Part shown: positions 51,301-64,000 of the stretch, one piece after another
Layout of the letters: the number at the start of each line of letters is the position of its first letter
Numbering within the stretch: the first letter of the stretch is position 1
NCBI RefSeq assembly: GCF_963576545.1
Contig: NC_083639.1
Location: 12,073,498 to 12,137,497, forward strand
DNA from: Limanda limanda
Taxonomy: Eukaryota > Chordata > Actinopteri > Pleuronectiformes > Pleuronectidae
Reading direction: 5' to 3'
Length of the DNA stretch: 64,000 nt
Program-made: the position numbers and the translations under genes
Notes under the pieces: generated by a model
What the model was told of the DNA's origin: nothing
Databases searched by the model: none
The model's input: the letters and a program-made list of their open reading frames with translations, nothing else

Positions 51301-53395
51301 GATTTCATCTCAACTTGGTATAGAATTTGGTTCAGAACTTCTCGAGTAATTCATACAAGTAGTGTGTCTTTATAAAACATTGCACTAACCTAGAGTATGT
51401 TCTTACCCACTCTATGAATCACATTGATTGCCTATTAAACTTTATTTAATAGAGATTGATGGTCACATGTACTTTCAATGATACAAATTATACTGTCCTT
51501 ATGCAGTGAATTATTTTATATACTATAGAAGTAAATAGAAGAAAGCGGAAAAATATGTAATGTTGGAAAGTTGGCTGTAAAGATCATCAGTGATCAAAGT
51601 CTTGTTTATGTGAAACTGTTCTCAACTCAGTTTAGAAGCATCTGTGTGATCCCTTCAAACGCTGCAACAAGAGAGCAACATATTTCTCAACTGAGAAACC
51701 AGATTTTTTGAAAGTTAATGATAATACATATATGATTCTCTGCTGTGTTTTGAAAGGGTTTTCATGAGCCTAATTGCTGTATAGCAATTATACTGCATAG
51801 TGGTGTTTAATGAGGCTGTAACCTTTTCTCCCTAACTTTCACTGCCAATTTCATGTCATAATTGATATATCTTAATATAATATAACTTGCCCTCGGGAGG
51901 GGGCCCAAACATACAGCCCTTTTGGTAATTTTTTGTGTATCACTGCCCATGTAATCAAATACAAAAACTCCACTTTGTAGAATACAAGTCATCAATATTC
52001 ATACAGTACATCAATACTTTATACAGGGCAGCAGCAGAGTCTCATCACAGAACTGCAGACTTTTACCACATACCAAGAGAATGGCTGAGTATTTGGTGTC
52101 AAAGCAAAAACAAAGAGCACTTATATAATTTTTTTCGCCTTATTTCAAAACCTGATAATATAAGTTAATGTTCAAACTTTGTCTGATGAAGGTGGCAGCA
52201 TTTGGGAACACACTTTTATGTACACCTGACAAAGACAGGTGCTATGTCGGGCTCAGTAAAAACCTGATGAATTTTCTGACAGTCCACAGGCCCACCAACA
52301 TGGCAGGATGTCTTATGCTGCTGCTGATGGCCAGTTTGACTATGACAGAGGAATCAATGCGTTTGTGAGAGAAATAGTGAAGGCGACAGAGAGTGGATGA
52401 GAGAGAGAATGACAGTGGGGCTGAGAGCACTGCAAAGATCCCTACAATGAACCAACCGTGCACAAATCAAGTCCCACTATCTAAAGATATTTTATGTTGT
52501 TATGAGAGGTATAAACATTTTCGATTTATTATGAAACTGTTATTTAATTAAACCATGGCTTAGTTAAAGCCCACACACCTTGTGCACCACAAGAGTGAAG
52601 CTGCCTACAGTGAAGACTGACATTAAAGATCGAAATAAATATTGAGATGACACTTTTTTTGTACACTTGAGTTATCATGACATTTATAACCTGGTGGGAA
52701 AATGTCCACACTCTACCATCTAGTTAGTGTCCTAATTACATTGTACAGTTGCACTCTCTCTAGTGACCAAACAGAAGGTTTGTTTCTACTAACTCTGTAT
52801 TCTATTCACAAACAACATAGACCAACCTTGCTGCTCGTCAAAATTCTGCAACGAGTATTTTTTCCAAAATTTTAATAACCTGCTTTTTTTGTATCAAAAA
52901 ATAATAAGTAAAATAATTGAAAACTCAATGTCCATGTAATACCTAGATATAAAAAAAAATCTAATACGAAGTTATGAAAAAAAAAAAGATAATGAAATGA
53001 CAGCATTTCTTTATACATTTAACCAGTTTTGGATGATTTTGGAAAAGTAGGCGTGTTTGCTAAAGTAGAGAGATAATAGGGAATGAAATACAGAGAGCGA
53101 TGCAACAAAGGTCTGCTGCCTAATTATAAACGTAGACCTTGATTTAATGTCATTTTTGGTGTTAATCAGTCATTGGTGTGAGTTTGTCTTCGCCTAACAT
53201 TTTTGAAGAAAATAAAAATGTTTTAGTGCTGTTTTCATGGGTCTGTGTTTGGTTTTCCTGCTCTGGCTCCTCGACTTCCCAGTTTATCTCCTGTTAATTC
53301 CACACAAACTGCTGCTAGGAATATAAAACACAGCATCTCCTGTGTAGATGACTCTTCCTACGGGGATACCTGCGTGTAAAGATAGGATGGCCATT

Positions 53396-53620
53396 CTTAA
53401 AGGGATAGTTCACCCAGAAATGAAAATTCATTAATTATCTACTCACCACTATGCCGATGGACGGTTGGGTACAGTGTTTGAGTCCACAAAACACTTATGA
53501 GTTTCAGGGGGAAAACAGCAGGATCCAATGCAATTGAAGTAATTAGTGGCCAAAGCGTCAGATGTAAAAGAAAAAACACAACATGCCTCCATCATGCGTG
53601 TGTGGTATCATCCAAGTGTT
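53396..53620 (+). repeat. Interspersed repeat copy (AAAGGGATAGTTCACCC family)
   Basis: It starts AAAGGGATAGTTCACCCAGA followed by AATGAAAATTCATTAATTAT and CTACTCACCACTATGCCGAT, a highly recognisable repeat of teleost genomes. It has no coding content. Confidence 0.65.
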
Positions 53621-53689
53621 ACCGACCCCGACATTAAGATTCGACCCGAAACGGCATCATTTATTCAACATTTTTTGCCTAAATGTCCA

Positions 53690-54070
53690 CTGATATCTTA
53701 CTAAGTTTTAAGCTCAGCTGGAAGCATAATCCAAAGTTTGATGGCTGTAGATGAGAAAGCAAAGGCAGTCCGTGCAGAGGGATGTTTAAGTCTGAATTGA
53801 GAGCAGATCGAGATGTTCTGCTCATTTGTTCTGAGCGGAGCTGAAAAAAGCTCTTCAGAGGTGGTGGAGCAGCATTGTGAATGATCATAAATACTTATCA
53901 TGCTTCCGAAAACAGAATGAGATTTAGTATCTGAGGTTGTATTGAACAGTATGTTACAATTATGGTAATTTAATGATTTGATTGTACTAGAGATGTGTAC
54001 AATTTCTGTATCATTGTGAAATATATATATGATACGAAAATCTAAATGATACAAATTGTTTCTCTTTTTC
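53690..54070 (-). mobile_element. Degraded LINE reverse-transcriptase C-terminal remnant
   Basis: A minus-strand frame of 123 codons (54072-53701) ends with 'SARTAFAFSSTAIKLWIMLP' followed by AELKT. This resembles the end of LINE ORF2 proteins in fish (pattern RT..F..S....WN.LP.ELK). It lies next to the repeat at 53396. Only the last ~40 residues look LINE-like. Confidence 0.45.
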
Positions 54071-57000
54071 ATTCTATTCTTCTTTCTTTGTATTCAGTTC
54101 CAATTCAGATTAATTTTGGTCTGTTCTGTTCTTTTCTGCAGACCTGTTGGCCATGAAGAATACATCACCACAATACCTGTAACAGAGCCTGATTCTGTTT
54201 AACTTTCAGTAGCTGATAATGTTTTATAAGAAATTATTTGTCAGCTCAGAGACATTCTTTGGGGGACGGATGTGCCCAGCACTTCATATTTGTCTAGGTT
54301 TATTCCAGACAGCTACCTGTTTGTTGATGCTGGCTGAGCTTAAGCTTTGCATGACCAGACAAACACACACAGAGCCATTACCGTATGAATTGGTTATATT
54401 CAAAGACCCTCGTCCACTCTGTATGTCGGCGACTGTTGTATTGCCATTGAAATTCCCATTGAGTGTTTTTCTGCGCCGGGCCAAGGTGGAACTAATTCTC
54501 TCAGCCTTGTTAGTGAAGGCAGTCGCACTTTGTTTTTGTGCCGCAGAAATGTTGCCCTACCTTTCCGAAGCGTACGTATTGTCATTTCTCTATTTGCTTT
54601 TAGGTCTCAAGTACATTATTTTGTTATTATTACTAACCAAAAAACCGAGTCCCTCTCTCTCTTTCTGTCACGCTCTCTCTCTCTCTCTCTGTCACTCTCT
54701 TTTTCTTCCTCTCCCTCTCTCCCTCACTTGCTTCCAAGAGTGCGGAAATTGAATATTACATTTAAAAGTCAATTTCCACGATGGGATTACGCAAATCAGC
54801 CTCTCCCTGTTTCACCCTTATGCTTCTTTTCATCTCTCATTCATTCTGCGCAACCTTGATGCATCTCTTCATTTGCTGTGGTTTAATCTATTCATTTGAA
54901 GACATCTTTTTTTCACGCTCAACAGCACGACTCATGTTTTTCCATTTTGCATTGTTACATTGCCCCTGTCCAACCTGTGTGTGTTTGTGTGTGTCTCTGT
55001 GTGTGTGTGTGTTCATATATAAATTTCTTGTGCAGTCCTTTTCAACTACAAAAAAAAAATCTAAGAAAGAAAGGAAAAAAACAAACCCTAAAAGCAATTA
55101 CTCCTCTACGATTTAATGCTTCTGGTCAATGCAATTTCACTATTAGAAGTATGAGTTATTTATTTATCTTGCCATCTATTCATTTGTATATATCGCCTTG
55201 AAAGAAGGGGAATTGGTTAAATTGTGCCTGTGAAGTGAATAAGAAGAAGAAGACTTGGGTGAACAAAGGCTCACATTAAAACCCTACAACCCCACCGCAC
55301 CCTCTGTCAACCTGTCTTTCTCTCTCACTCTCAACATAGGTAAAAACATGCATTGAGGAAGAAACCTATACAGGTTTGAATAGGTTTATTAACACAACAC
55401 TGTTTACAAAACATAAACATTACTAGCAGTGCTGTACTGGGTGATGTTATGATTAAAAAGTTTTTTACGTCATAAAACATACAAAACTTGATTCAATGTG
55501 TGTGTGAGAAAGAGAGAGGGTGTATTTCTCAGTGAGACAAAAAGCAAACAAGGATTAATATGGACACATCCTTTTGGTCTCAAATACGTTATTTGTTCTC
55601 CAAGGTTTTATGCCAAGTGCTCCGGTCGGTAACTGGAAGGTGTTGTTATAGTAACCCGAAGCTACAGCTAACGCCCTACACGCCCGACACATTTAATCAA
55701 CACTCATACCCACACGCACACTCTAACACTACACTACAGAGAACAGAGCCATCTTAAAGGAATGTCTGGTAGAGCGGATTTCTGGCGCATTAAGCACTGA
55801 GACCATTGGCATAATTTTGTGCATTTATTCATTTAACTAACATGCTTTGGTCCTGAGAATTTGTAGTTAATGATAATAATGTAATGTTAATACACAAAAT
55901 ATCATATAAAAGCTGTCATTCTAAGTGACTCATAGTAATGGATGTGATGGGCAGTGGTTAGATTTACTGTTTGCAGGTGTGTGGTTGCACTTTTTAGAAG
56001 TGATGTTCGTCTTGTAATCATTGATGTTGGTAGATTCAAAAATGTGACCGATACAAAACAAGTTGTCTGAGAGGAAAGTTTCTTCTACACAATACAAAGT
56101 AGATTATTTAACAATTTCATTTTGATATTAAATTGCTCAAAAAAGCCCAGAAATATGTGTTTATAATCAAAAAGAAGAACAGAAATTAGGAATTCAATTT
56201 TTGATTTAAGTTTGTTTCAAAAGCCTGGAAAAGAAGCAAGATGGATTCTTATTAGTTGCTTTTAGATTTGAAAATATGATTGCGAAAAATTCTCACAACT
56301 CAATCACAATTTTTGATTTATTGTGGTATTGATATATATAAATAAATATAAATATAAAAATATATAAAATAAACAAAATATTTAAGTGTAAAAAAAAAAA
56401 AATGAGAATCCCACAATATAATGTAAAAGGCTAATCACAGTAACTGAGAACTGCGACTGCAAGGACCATGCATAGTAATGTCACACAAACTGATGAGCAT
56501 GATTTCCTCTATCTTTACTTTTATCTTTACATTTTACTGTGGAACTTATGATGTAAAAAAGTGAAAGTTGATTGGGTTTCATTTCCTTTTTACTGCAAAA
56601 CAATAAATAACTCTATCATGATTAGACTACCAATTGATGGCACATTAAAATTCTATTAAGAAATGTGCAAACCACTTTTTCATTATGTATGAACAGTAAA
56701 GAAGGGAATAATAAATAATATAATTATTATGATAAAAATGGCACATGCGCACAATTTAGAAAATAATTATGAATTGATTGATTGTGAGATATAGTACATC
56801 TGTGCAAATCCTTGCATCCCTTATCAAAATAATGGCTACAGTAACCCCTTTAAGTCTTTTACTGTGAAGACCAAACAAAAAATGAGTGTGGCCTCCTCAC
56901 TTCTGTGCCACTCCCCGCCCCCCATCTCCACCTCTCTGCTGCTTTTTTATTCCATTTTCTGCACCTCTCCAGACGGCATCTCTCACCCGCTCCACTTTCC

Positions 57001-57159
57001 TCTCGGCTTGTTTACAGTAAGCAGGTCTCAGAAGGATGGTTTTACCTTTTATGGCCATTCTTCATCCATGGTAAAAGAGCACTAATACAACGGCATGCTA
57101 CCCACATCCCCCCACCTCGTTCTGACCTCCTGGATGGGGTACCAGGGGTGGGTGGACTT

Positions 57160-57320
<161 letters not shown>

Positions 57321-59040
57321 AAATGGATCAACAAGTCTGTGAGGCATTCAGATCCTGATGTGTGGTAAAAGCACCTTTTTAAAACGTCTCACTTGTCATC
57401 ATGGACAGATAGTGGCTGTGGCAGGGGTTTGTTTTGAATGCCTGGCTTTATAAAAAGCTCCTCTTACTAGTGTTTAGGTTAGAGTGGGGGTCGCAAGATT
57501 TCACACACACCCGCACACACACATCTGCATGCATTACACACAGACAAAGCAGGCAGGTGTTACTGAGCTATACCTGCTGCGAACATTCCCGAGCTTTCAA
57601 TGAAGGAATGAGTTTGAGCTGGAGAGAAATAAATGACACAGGGCATCTTGCAGGCATAGTAGGCACAGACAGGGAAATGTCACGTTTCAAAGCATTGTTA
57701 ATTAATATATGAAGACAGCATTAACTAATTTTCTTACTTAAGCTGGATAATTCCCCCTATGAAGCGTCGATTAAAACCCTCCAAACCTTCTCCTGCCATG
57801 CTCTTTGCTGTATGTCAAGGCTGGAATGAGAGGCATCTCAGAGATTCCTCCCTGTCACCAAGAGCTACACATGGTTCAGGTAAAAGTCCTTCAAGAATTC
57901 TGTATGTGTGTGTGAAAGAGATGTGTGTTCTTTATTGATATACGTGTGTGTCTGTTTGGGGCCTGTGTGCAGCAGCAGGGACTTAAGTTAGCCACAGGGT
58001 GTGTGCTGGGATTTGACCTCCACTGGTTATGAAATGTCAACGTGTGTTTGTGTGTGTGTGCGTGTGTGTATGTGTCTCTGGAATGCCAGTGTCAAGGGCC
58101 TGAGAAACAGCCATGTACAAACAAACACAGGCTCGTCTTTCCCTGTTGCCCCCCTCTGGTCCCTATCACTCACATGAAAACACACACACACGCACGTATG
58201 CATGTGCACGTTCACCCACACACACACACTGTTGCATTGGAGTGGTGTTTATTGTCTCAGTGTTACTAACGTTGCTGCCATATCTGGCCCCTGTAATTAG
58301 ATTTACCTTTCCTTGTTTTTCTTCCCTTTCATTCAGGCTGTTCCTGCCTTTTGCCTTCCTCTTGTTTTTCTTCCATAAGCGGGCAGCACGAGGGAAGAGG
58401 TGAAGAAAGGAGCGAAGGATCCCACTTCCCACCCTCTTTTCCCTGTATGTCTCACTATAAGATTTATCCCACTTTTTCCCTCTTTCCTCCCCTGATTCTG
58501 TCAAATCCTCTGCCTCCTTGACTTCCATGAGTAAAGCAGCGCCCTGCGGTCCCTCAGAGCGTTGCCAGCGGGATCTGCGGTCTCCCCCCTCCCTCAACAC
58601 CCTCACCGCACCTGAGGGGTGTGTCACCCTCACCTGGAGGGGGGGTATACCTTGCTGTGGGGCACACACACGAATCCCCCAAACACAAACACACAGTTAC
58701 ACTTCAGGGTTGAATGGGCTGAGTATGTGTTAGTGTGTATTTTCCCCACAGAGCTGAGGTTGCAACCTGCTATCAGGGGAGATTTTGTGATCTCTCCATT
58801 GTTGTTTTGCCATTTATCCATTCTCTCCTTTACCAGGTGGTCCCTGATGCTTTGTGACGTGGTAACAAAAAAAACTAAGGAACGCACATTACTGTATACA
58901 CAAGTGCGGGCGTCGTATATGTAAAACAAAAAGTTTATTTTAATGCTCATTATTATGTGACGTAAGCCCAGGAGAGGACACTTGCACAAAGTTGTGTTTA
59001 AAGTAAACGGTAATGCCTCTCTCTCCCATCGGGTTTCTGC

Positions 59041-59041
<1 letters not shown>

Positions 59042-59079
<38 letters not shown>
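59042..59079. repeat. (TG)n microsatellite
   Basis: Uninterrupted TG array. Confidence 0.95.
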
Positions 59080-59082
<3 letters not shown>

Positions 59083-59235
59083 AGGTGGACGATTTTAGCA
59101 AACCTCTCTTTTAGTGATACAGTGTCTGGTTCTGTTTTGGAAAGAAAACTTAAAAATGTCCCAGCGCTGGCTGTAGTGACCCTGCAGTGCCAGCCGTAAA
59201 CTCCTCTTATGGTAGTGTTATGTCCATGTGTACAG

Positions 59236-59266
<31 letters not shown>

Positions 59267-60323
59267 CGTGTATGTGGGCTATGTCGCCTTGTTTTTTCCT
59301 CTAGATTTAAAGCCATACATGGAGACAAACAGACACCAGAAGCTACATGGAAGTTCCCCAGACAGGTTTTTGTTTCGTGTGCATATATTCGCATGTGTGT
59401 GTAGGTGTGTGTCTGTGTGCGTGATTCTGTGTCTGTGTGTACACAAACCTTAGAGGCCCATGGGTGAAGGCTACCATATCAAAGGTTCAGTGAGCAGGGA
59501 TTAAATATCACCCACCCCGCTGCTATAGAAGGGTCGGTTCTGTTTAGAAGTGACAACAATAGGTGGTAGGACATTAGACTGTCACTAGAGGGGCGAAACC
59601 CAGCCCGCTATGCCCCCAAGTACAAGGATTTTAATCTCTCCATTTTAAATCTGATGGCCCAGCTACTGCCAAAGATATATCACTCACTTCTTCCGTCCTC
59701 TCTACCTTTTTCTTATTCCATTTTCTTTTACTTTTACCTGGCCTGCTCTTGTTTTTAATGTCTTTGAGTACTGAGAAAAGAGAGTTGAGTGCAAAAAAAA
59801 ACTTCTCAACTGCGCCCCTTTCTCTCACTCCTTCACCTCCTCCTTCTCAGTCCTCCCCTCCAGGGAATGTTGTGGGGCCCAGCTCATATTTTGTTTGCAC
59901 AATGCATTCCTGCAGGCTCTTTATTTATGTCAATCTTCCTTTTGATCAGAGTCCGGTTACCACCGGTTACCCACTTGCTGCTCCTGTGAGTGAAGGAACC
60001 CACCTGTGATGCAAGGCTGTGTGGTTTTGTGTGTCTGCTTGTGTGTGTCTGTGTGTGTGTGTGTCTGTCTGGGGCCTTCGTTCCAGGGCAAGTTTACCGT
60101 CAATTAATATGGCTAAATGATTCCCTCACATGGTAAAGTATTTATGTAAGGCGATCTGGCTGGTGGCGTAGCCTGGGACATCTGGCTGTGATCTACAATA
60201 CAGATGGTTCTACCTGCTCACACATCGGCTACACACACACAGACACACACACACGCGCACACACGCATAGCAGTCTGGAGGTGGAGAGGTGAGGTAGATG
60301 TTTTTATGTTTGAGCATATGTGT

Positions 60324-60328
<5 letters not shown>

Positions 60329-60371
<43 letters not shown>
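60329..60371. repeat. (GT)n microsatellite
   Basis: Uninterrupted GT array. Confidence 0.96.
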
Positions 60372-60373
<2 letters not shown>

Positions 60374-60599
60374 CTGCATTTTAGGCTTTAATGCCCCGAC
60401 TGCATCTGCTAAAAAGAAAATAGTGAAGTCAAGCCTTTCAATTGGATGCACATACACACTGCTGAGAGAAGAAGTCACGCATGCTTGACTTGGGCTAGGT
60501 TACGAGAACTAGTTCTAGAACGAGAGAGAGTGCACATGGATGAATTTCAAACATAACCTTTAAGAGATTGCATTTTATGTAGTGTTCTCTCACAATTGA

Positions 60600-61060
60600 A
60601 ATCAATAAAAATTATAAAAAATATGATGGTACGCAATGGTACTTAGTGGAGCACATACCATTTCAATTCACTAGATATGAATTTTCATGTTGAACGGCAC
60701 CAAATTAAACCGACATGAATATCAGTCTGCTTTACATGTCAGATTATTAATTATTTTGAAGATACATGAATTATTCTGTGGTTCAATGAAATCGGAAAAA
60801 TCTCACAATGTTAAAGAAAGTGGTAAAAGAAATCTTGATCCGGATCCTTAACAAATAATGGGTTCTTTACTGAATCCTTCAATCAAGATTTGTGATAATC
60901 AGTCTCGTAGTCTTTGTTTGAGAAATCAAAGAAAATACTGAACATCCTTTCTCCACAAAATTTCATGGAAATGGTTGGTCTAGTAGTTTTTGTGTTATAT
61001 GAACGAACAAACAAAGATGATAAAATAACCCCCTATTGGCGGAGGTAATAATGTCACACT
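60600..61060 (+). repeat. Interspersed repeat copy (family ending in GGCGGAGGTAATAATG)
   Basis: It shares ordered blocks with 8470-8890: ATCTCACAATGTTAAAGAAA, AATAATGGGTTCTTTA, TTTCATGGAAATGG, and a terminal GGCGGAGGTAATAATG. It is the better-preserved copy. Confidence 0.65.
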
Positions 61061-61511
61061 ACTGGAATTATTAAGCTTTCTAATTATACATGGTGTGTAT
61101 GCACGTCTTCTAATAGTGATGTAATGTCTGCTGAAAGCTACATGCATTACATGGAGAGTGACTCAATGAGTGTGCTGTCCCTGTTTGCATTAAATGCTGC
61201 GCTCTGAGCTATTACATTGTATATTTAGTGCAATATCCATACACTACAATTACCCAAACTGTTTCCTGAATATTTCCTACTAAACTTAATTGCAGCAATT
61301 TTCATTAATGTTGAACCTGGATAGAGACACTCAGTTGACTGTAGGGATTTACAAATCCAGACAAAACTTGAGTTGAGAAAAGTGAAAGAATAGTTTTTCC
61401 ATCAATAGCTGCTGCTGAGGTGACACAATTCACCGCTGACTTCTTCTTACTGGACACCAGTGGAAGCATGTGGTTGTATTTAGCAACTCCCAGGTGTGAA
61501 TATGTGCATGT

Positions 61512-62312
61512 GTTAGGGCTGCCACTAACGACTATTTTTCTATCGATTAATCGGACGACTATTTTATCGATTAGTCGATTAATCTAAACGACTAATTTTC
61601 CTCCAAAAAAATCAAATTGACCATTTCATTTCAGTTAATTTTATTTTGACAACAACAAACTGTATGTCATCGTATAATGCAGCACAAAACAAAAAGTAAA
61701 CAAAGGCTCAAATATTAAAGTGCAAAACTGTAGGTTTAAACTAGCAACTCCAACGTGATAAAAATAAATAAAAAAGAGGGCTTATAAGTTGAGTCAGCAG
61801 TGCAACTCAAAAAGATATCAAAGTTTCTATTTAACCCCTTATCAAAATAAAAAAGTTGCATATTATACAAAGTGCAACAAGTTTAAAGTATAAGAAACAA
61901 TGGTGTCCAGCTCAAAATCAAACTCAAACGTTAGTTAGACATGCTTGTTGTAATGTAAGAATGTCAGCATGTCCACATGTTCTGGACTCAGTCTAGCGGC
62001 CCCCCCTCCCCCCACACGCGGGCGCCGTAGCTGAGGTGACGCGAGAAGGACCCGACTCGCGTCCAGGGCCGCCGTCCGCACCTGCGACGGACACCGCCCC
62101 GCGGTCCAAGAGAAAGGAAGCCCCCGCACCAGCGACGCCGTGAAGCGCCGTGGACGAGGACCCCCCCCAAAAAAAAAAACAACTTGAGGCGGGCCGCACA
62201 CCGAGCCTCCGGCTGCGTGGAGGGGAGGGGGGCGCCGGGGCGACTGCTGCCCCAGCCGCGGCACGCATAGTCTATCGCGGCTGGTGCCCAGCGGTTTAAA
62301 AAAAAATGCGTC
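61512..62312. mobile_element. hAT-like element (non-autonomous or truncated) with GC-rich island
   Basis: It opens TAGGGCTGCCACTAACGACT with ATCGATTA-rich sequence almost identical to 1983-2077. It then continues into AT-rich sequence and a sharply GC-rich, CpG-rich segment (about 61995-62290). No transposase frame is intact: the Arg/Gly/Pro-rich frames in the GC segment look like composition artefacts. The right end is uncertain. Confidence 0.5.
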
Positions 62313-62317
62313 GAAAA

Positions 62318-62494
62318 AAAGTCCTGTTTATGTTGGCGTTTTCATCTTTAGGGAGTCTTTTCCAGCCACGTCTTTCTACACATGCTAAGGCTGCCGCGAT
62401 TCGTCGACGTCATCAATTACGTCGACGCTGAAAATGCGTCGACGTAATCGACAAGACTCCCTAAAGATGAAAACGCCAACATAAACAGGACTTT
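62318..62494. repeat. 42-bp perfect inverted repeat enclosing a second palindrome
   Basis: Arms 62318-62359 and 62453-62494 are exact reverse complements over 42 bp, with a 93-bp spacer. Inside the spacer, 62416-62428 and 62436-62448 form a second perfect 13-bp inverted repeat (ATTACGTCGACGC and its complement) around a 7-nt loop. The spacer contains AAGGCTGCCGCGATTCGTCG, the recognisable start of another hAT-type terminal sequence. Confidence 0.85.
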
Positions 62495-62728
62495 AATTCT
62501 GATTTGTCTCTCACTCTTGGAGGATGGATGCCAGTGAATCTTTTCTTGAAACCAGCTCTCTCCTCTTCCTCATCTCCCCCTCCTCTCCATCCCTCCATCC
62601 TGAAAGAGCCCTCAAGAGATGTGTGTACCCTCTCGCTGCCCGTATCCAAATAATTAATCCAAAGCAATTACTCTCCTCCTTCATCTGTCCGTCGGACCGC
62701 CAACAAAACATTTCGACACGTGTCCTCA

Positions 62729-62808
62729 TCACTCCCCTTTAATTAAGGCAGCACTATTTATCACTCCCCTTTAATTATCCTAGCCTGTTTATCAGTCTGC
62801 CTTTAATG
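62729..62808 (+). repeat. Three phased copies of a TCACTCCCCTTTAATTA motif
   Basis: Exact 17-mers lie at 62729-62745 and 62761-62777. A diverged copy (TCAGTCTGCCTTTAATG) is at 62792-62808. The period is 32 then 31 bp. The TAATTA cores are homeodomain-type sites. Confidence 0.7.
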
Positions 62809-63912
62809 GAATAGGCACCAGAGAGATACTCGCACAAAACATACCCCGCTATGCTTTCCCCGCTTCTGACTGTTTTGAACTGGAGAAGAAGAAGAAGAAG
62901 AAGAAAAAAACCCAACAAAAAACAATTAGTCAAGGAAAGAAAGAAAGCAAAACAGAATTAAAATGAGGGAGAAGAAGAAGGGGAAAAGAGAAACTCGGAG
63001 AGAGCTGAAGGAGATATAAGTTGTTGTTCCTCTCCCGGCAATCAGGGTGATGGCCACACTCGCACACACTCTGCAGTGCTTTTGTTCCCCGTGCAGAAAG
63101 CTTCCGCAGACTTCATGCGGTTCACACTGAGTTCAGACACACACGCACACACACGCACGCACAAACTGAGATCAAACACACCTCCACAATACTTCTTTTG
63201 TGTTCAGTAACCATGGTTTCTGTCAGGTTTAATGCCTAGCAACATGTGTCACAGGGCAACCACTCACTGTAAAGGGGAGGGCCTCTGATACACTTCATAA
63301 CAGCACAAGTATTTGACCATGAAACAATTTTTACTATTGTGGTACTTGCTTAGATGAGCTGAGTTTGAACACAGCAGTAGGAGTTCATTTTTTTTTCTGT
63401 TTCTACCTACACACAGTGGATGAGTGTGAGTACAGTATACCTGTATGTGTGTGTGCAGCTGATGTGAATCACGGACCACAGGAAATACCTTGTTTTGCCT
63501 CTCCTCACAAGCTGCATATTAACAGAGTTGTCCATCAGCCGTTAACCAGCTCAGACAGCGGAGAACCCCACAGGAGAGAGGAGGCAGATCCAGAATCACA
63601 CCCAGATAGAGTGCTCCTCCCCTGGATCCAGAACTCACAGGCCTGGCTGAGGCGAGCACAGCCTGGGAGCAATTTGTTGAATGTAAATTGTAACCACGCA
63701 TGGGTTGGACGACTAGTAGGGTCTCACACATACACACACAGATGAACATGCATGCACATACACACACACACAAGCTGCTGGTAGGGTCAGAAGTCTGGGT
63801 GTCACACCCTGTCAGATTAAGTTATGCAAAGTGAGGTGGTCGGGCAGCCAACCCCTAGGGCTTAACAAGCAGGAAACACTAATTGGGTCGGCTTGCTGAT
63901 TGCCATAATTGC

Positions 63913-63914
<2 letters not shown>

Positions 63915-63947
<33 letters not shown>

Positions 63948-64000
63948 GGTGTGTATGTGTGTGTATGTGTGTGTATGTGTGTGTGTGTGTGTGTGTGTGT
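63915..64000. repeat. (TG)n array with TGTGTGTA units, cut by the window edge
   Basis: TG repeats with regularly spaced TA interruptions about every 10 bp (around 63944-63977), then pure TG to the edge. Confidence 0.93.

Noticed and set aside
54219..54752. 177-codon plus-strand frame as a membrane-protein gene
   Set aside because: Hydrophobic but without a recognisable family, no splice or promoter context, and it ends in a CT microsatellite. Kept only as a possible conserved non-coding region.
61935..62268. Arg/Gly/Pro-rich minus-strand frames
   Set aside because: They arise from the GC-rich island of the hAT-like element. Three overlapping frames are equally open, which indicates composition rather than coding.
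63365..63745. 126-codon plus-strand frame beginning with EGF-like 'DECEYS'
   Set aside because: The resemblance is a few residues only. The cysteine pattern of an EGF domain is not completed and the frame ends in a CA-rich stretch.

Overview
The window looks like nuclear DNA from a teleost fish. It is non-coding and repeat-rich, with very dense (CA/TG)n microsatellites (several pure arrays over 140 bp). It carries several interspersed repeats that resemble teleost families: hAT-like elements, short terminal-inverted-repeat elements and degraded LINE 3' ends. Its two recognisable genes have compact vertebrate-type splice structures. Almost all long open frames are microsatellites read as Val-Cys or His-Thr repeats and are not genes.

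The only firmly supported coding content is a head-to-head gene pair near the middle. On the minus strand, 25020-25086 is the first coding exon of srgap2 (N-terminus of the F-BAR/RhoGAP/SH3 protein SRGAP2). Its first intron runs leftwards past the window edge and takes up all of 1-25019. On the plus strand, four exons at 27492-28731 encode a complete 149-residue Fam72a. The two start codons are about 2.4 kb apart. This interval holds a GC-rich srgap2 5' region with a CAG/GAG-type repeat and an overlapping upstream open frame, then a nested mobile-element block, a LINE remnant, and a row of four co-oriented CCAAT boxes before fam72a. The same SRGAP2-FAM72 divergent arrangement is known in mammals, so the linkage appears ancient.

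Right of fam72a there is a probable 3' UTR with two candidate poly(A) signals (29820 and 30888). About 33 kb follows with no gene I can identify. It holds microsatellites, repeat remnants, a promoter-like stretch with a possible small first exon ending at a GTGAGT donor (44195-44406), and a few stretches whose texture suggests conserved non-coding elements (about 36230-36840, 40030-40150, 49930-50290, 54200-54620, 62560-62830). The far right (61512-62494) holds an hAT-like element with a GC-rich island, followed by a 42-bp perfect inverted repeat enclosing a second palindrome.

I found no RNA gene, CRISPR array, or clearly new biological system. The most interesting leads are the fam72a/srgap2 intergenic architecture and the nested inverted-repeat structures.
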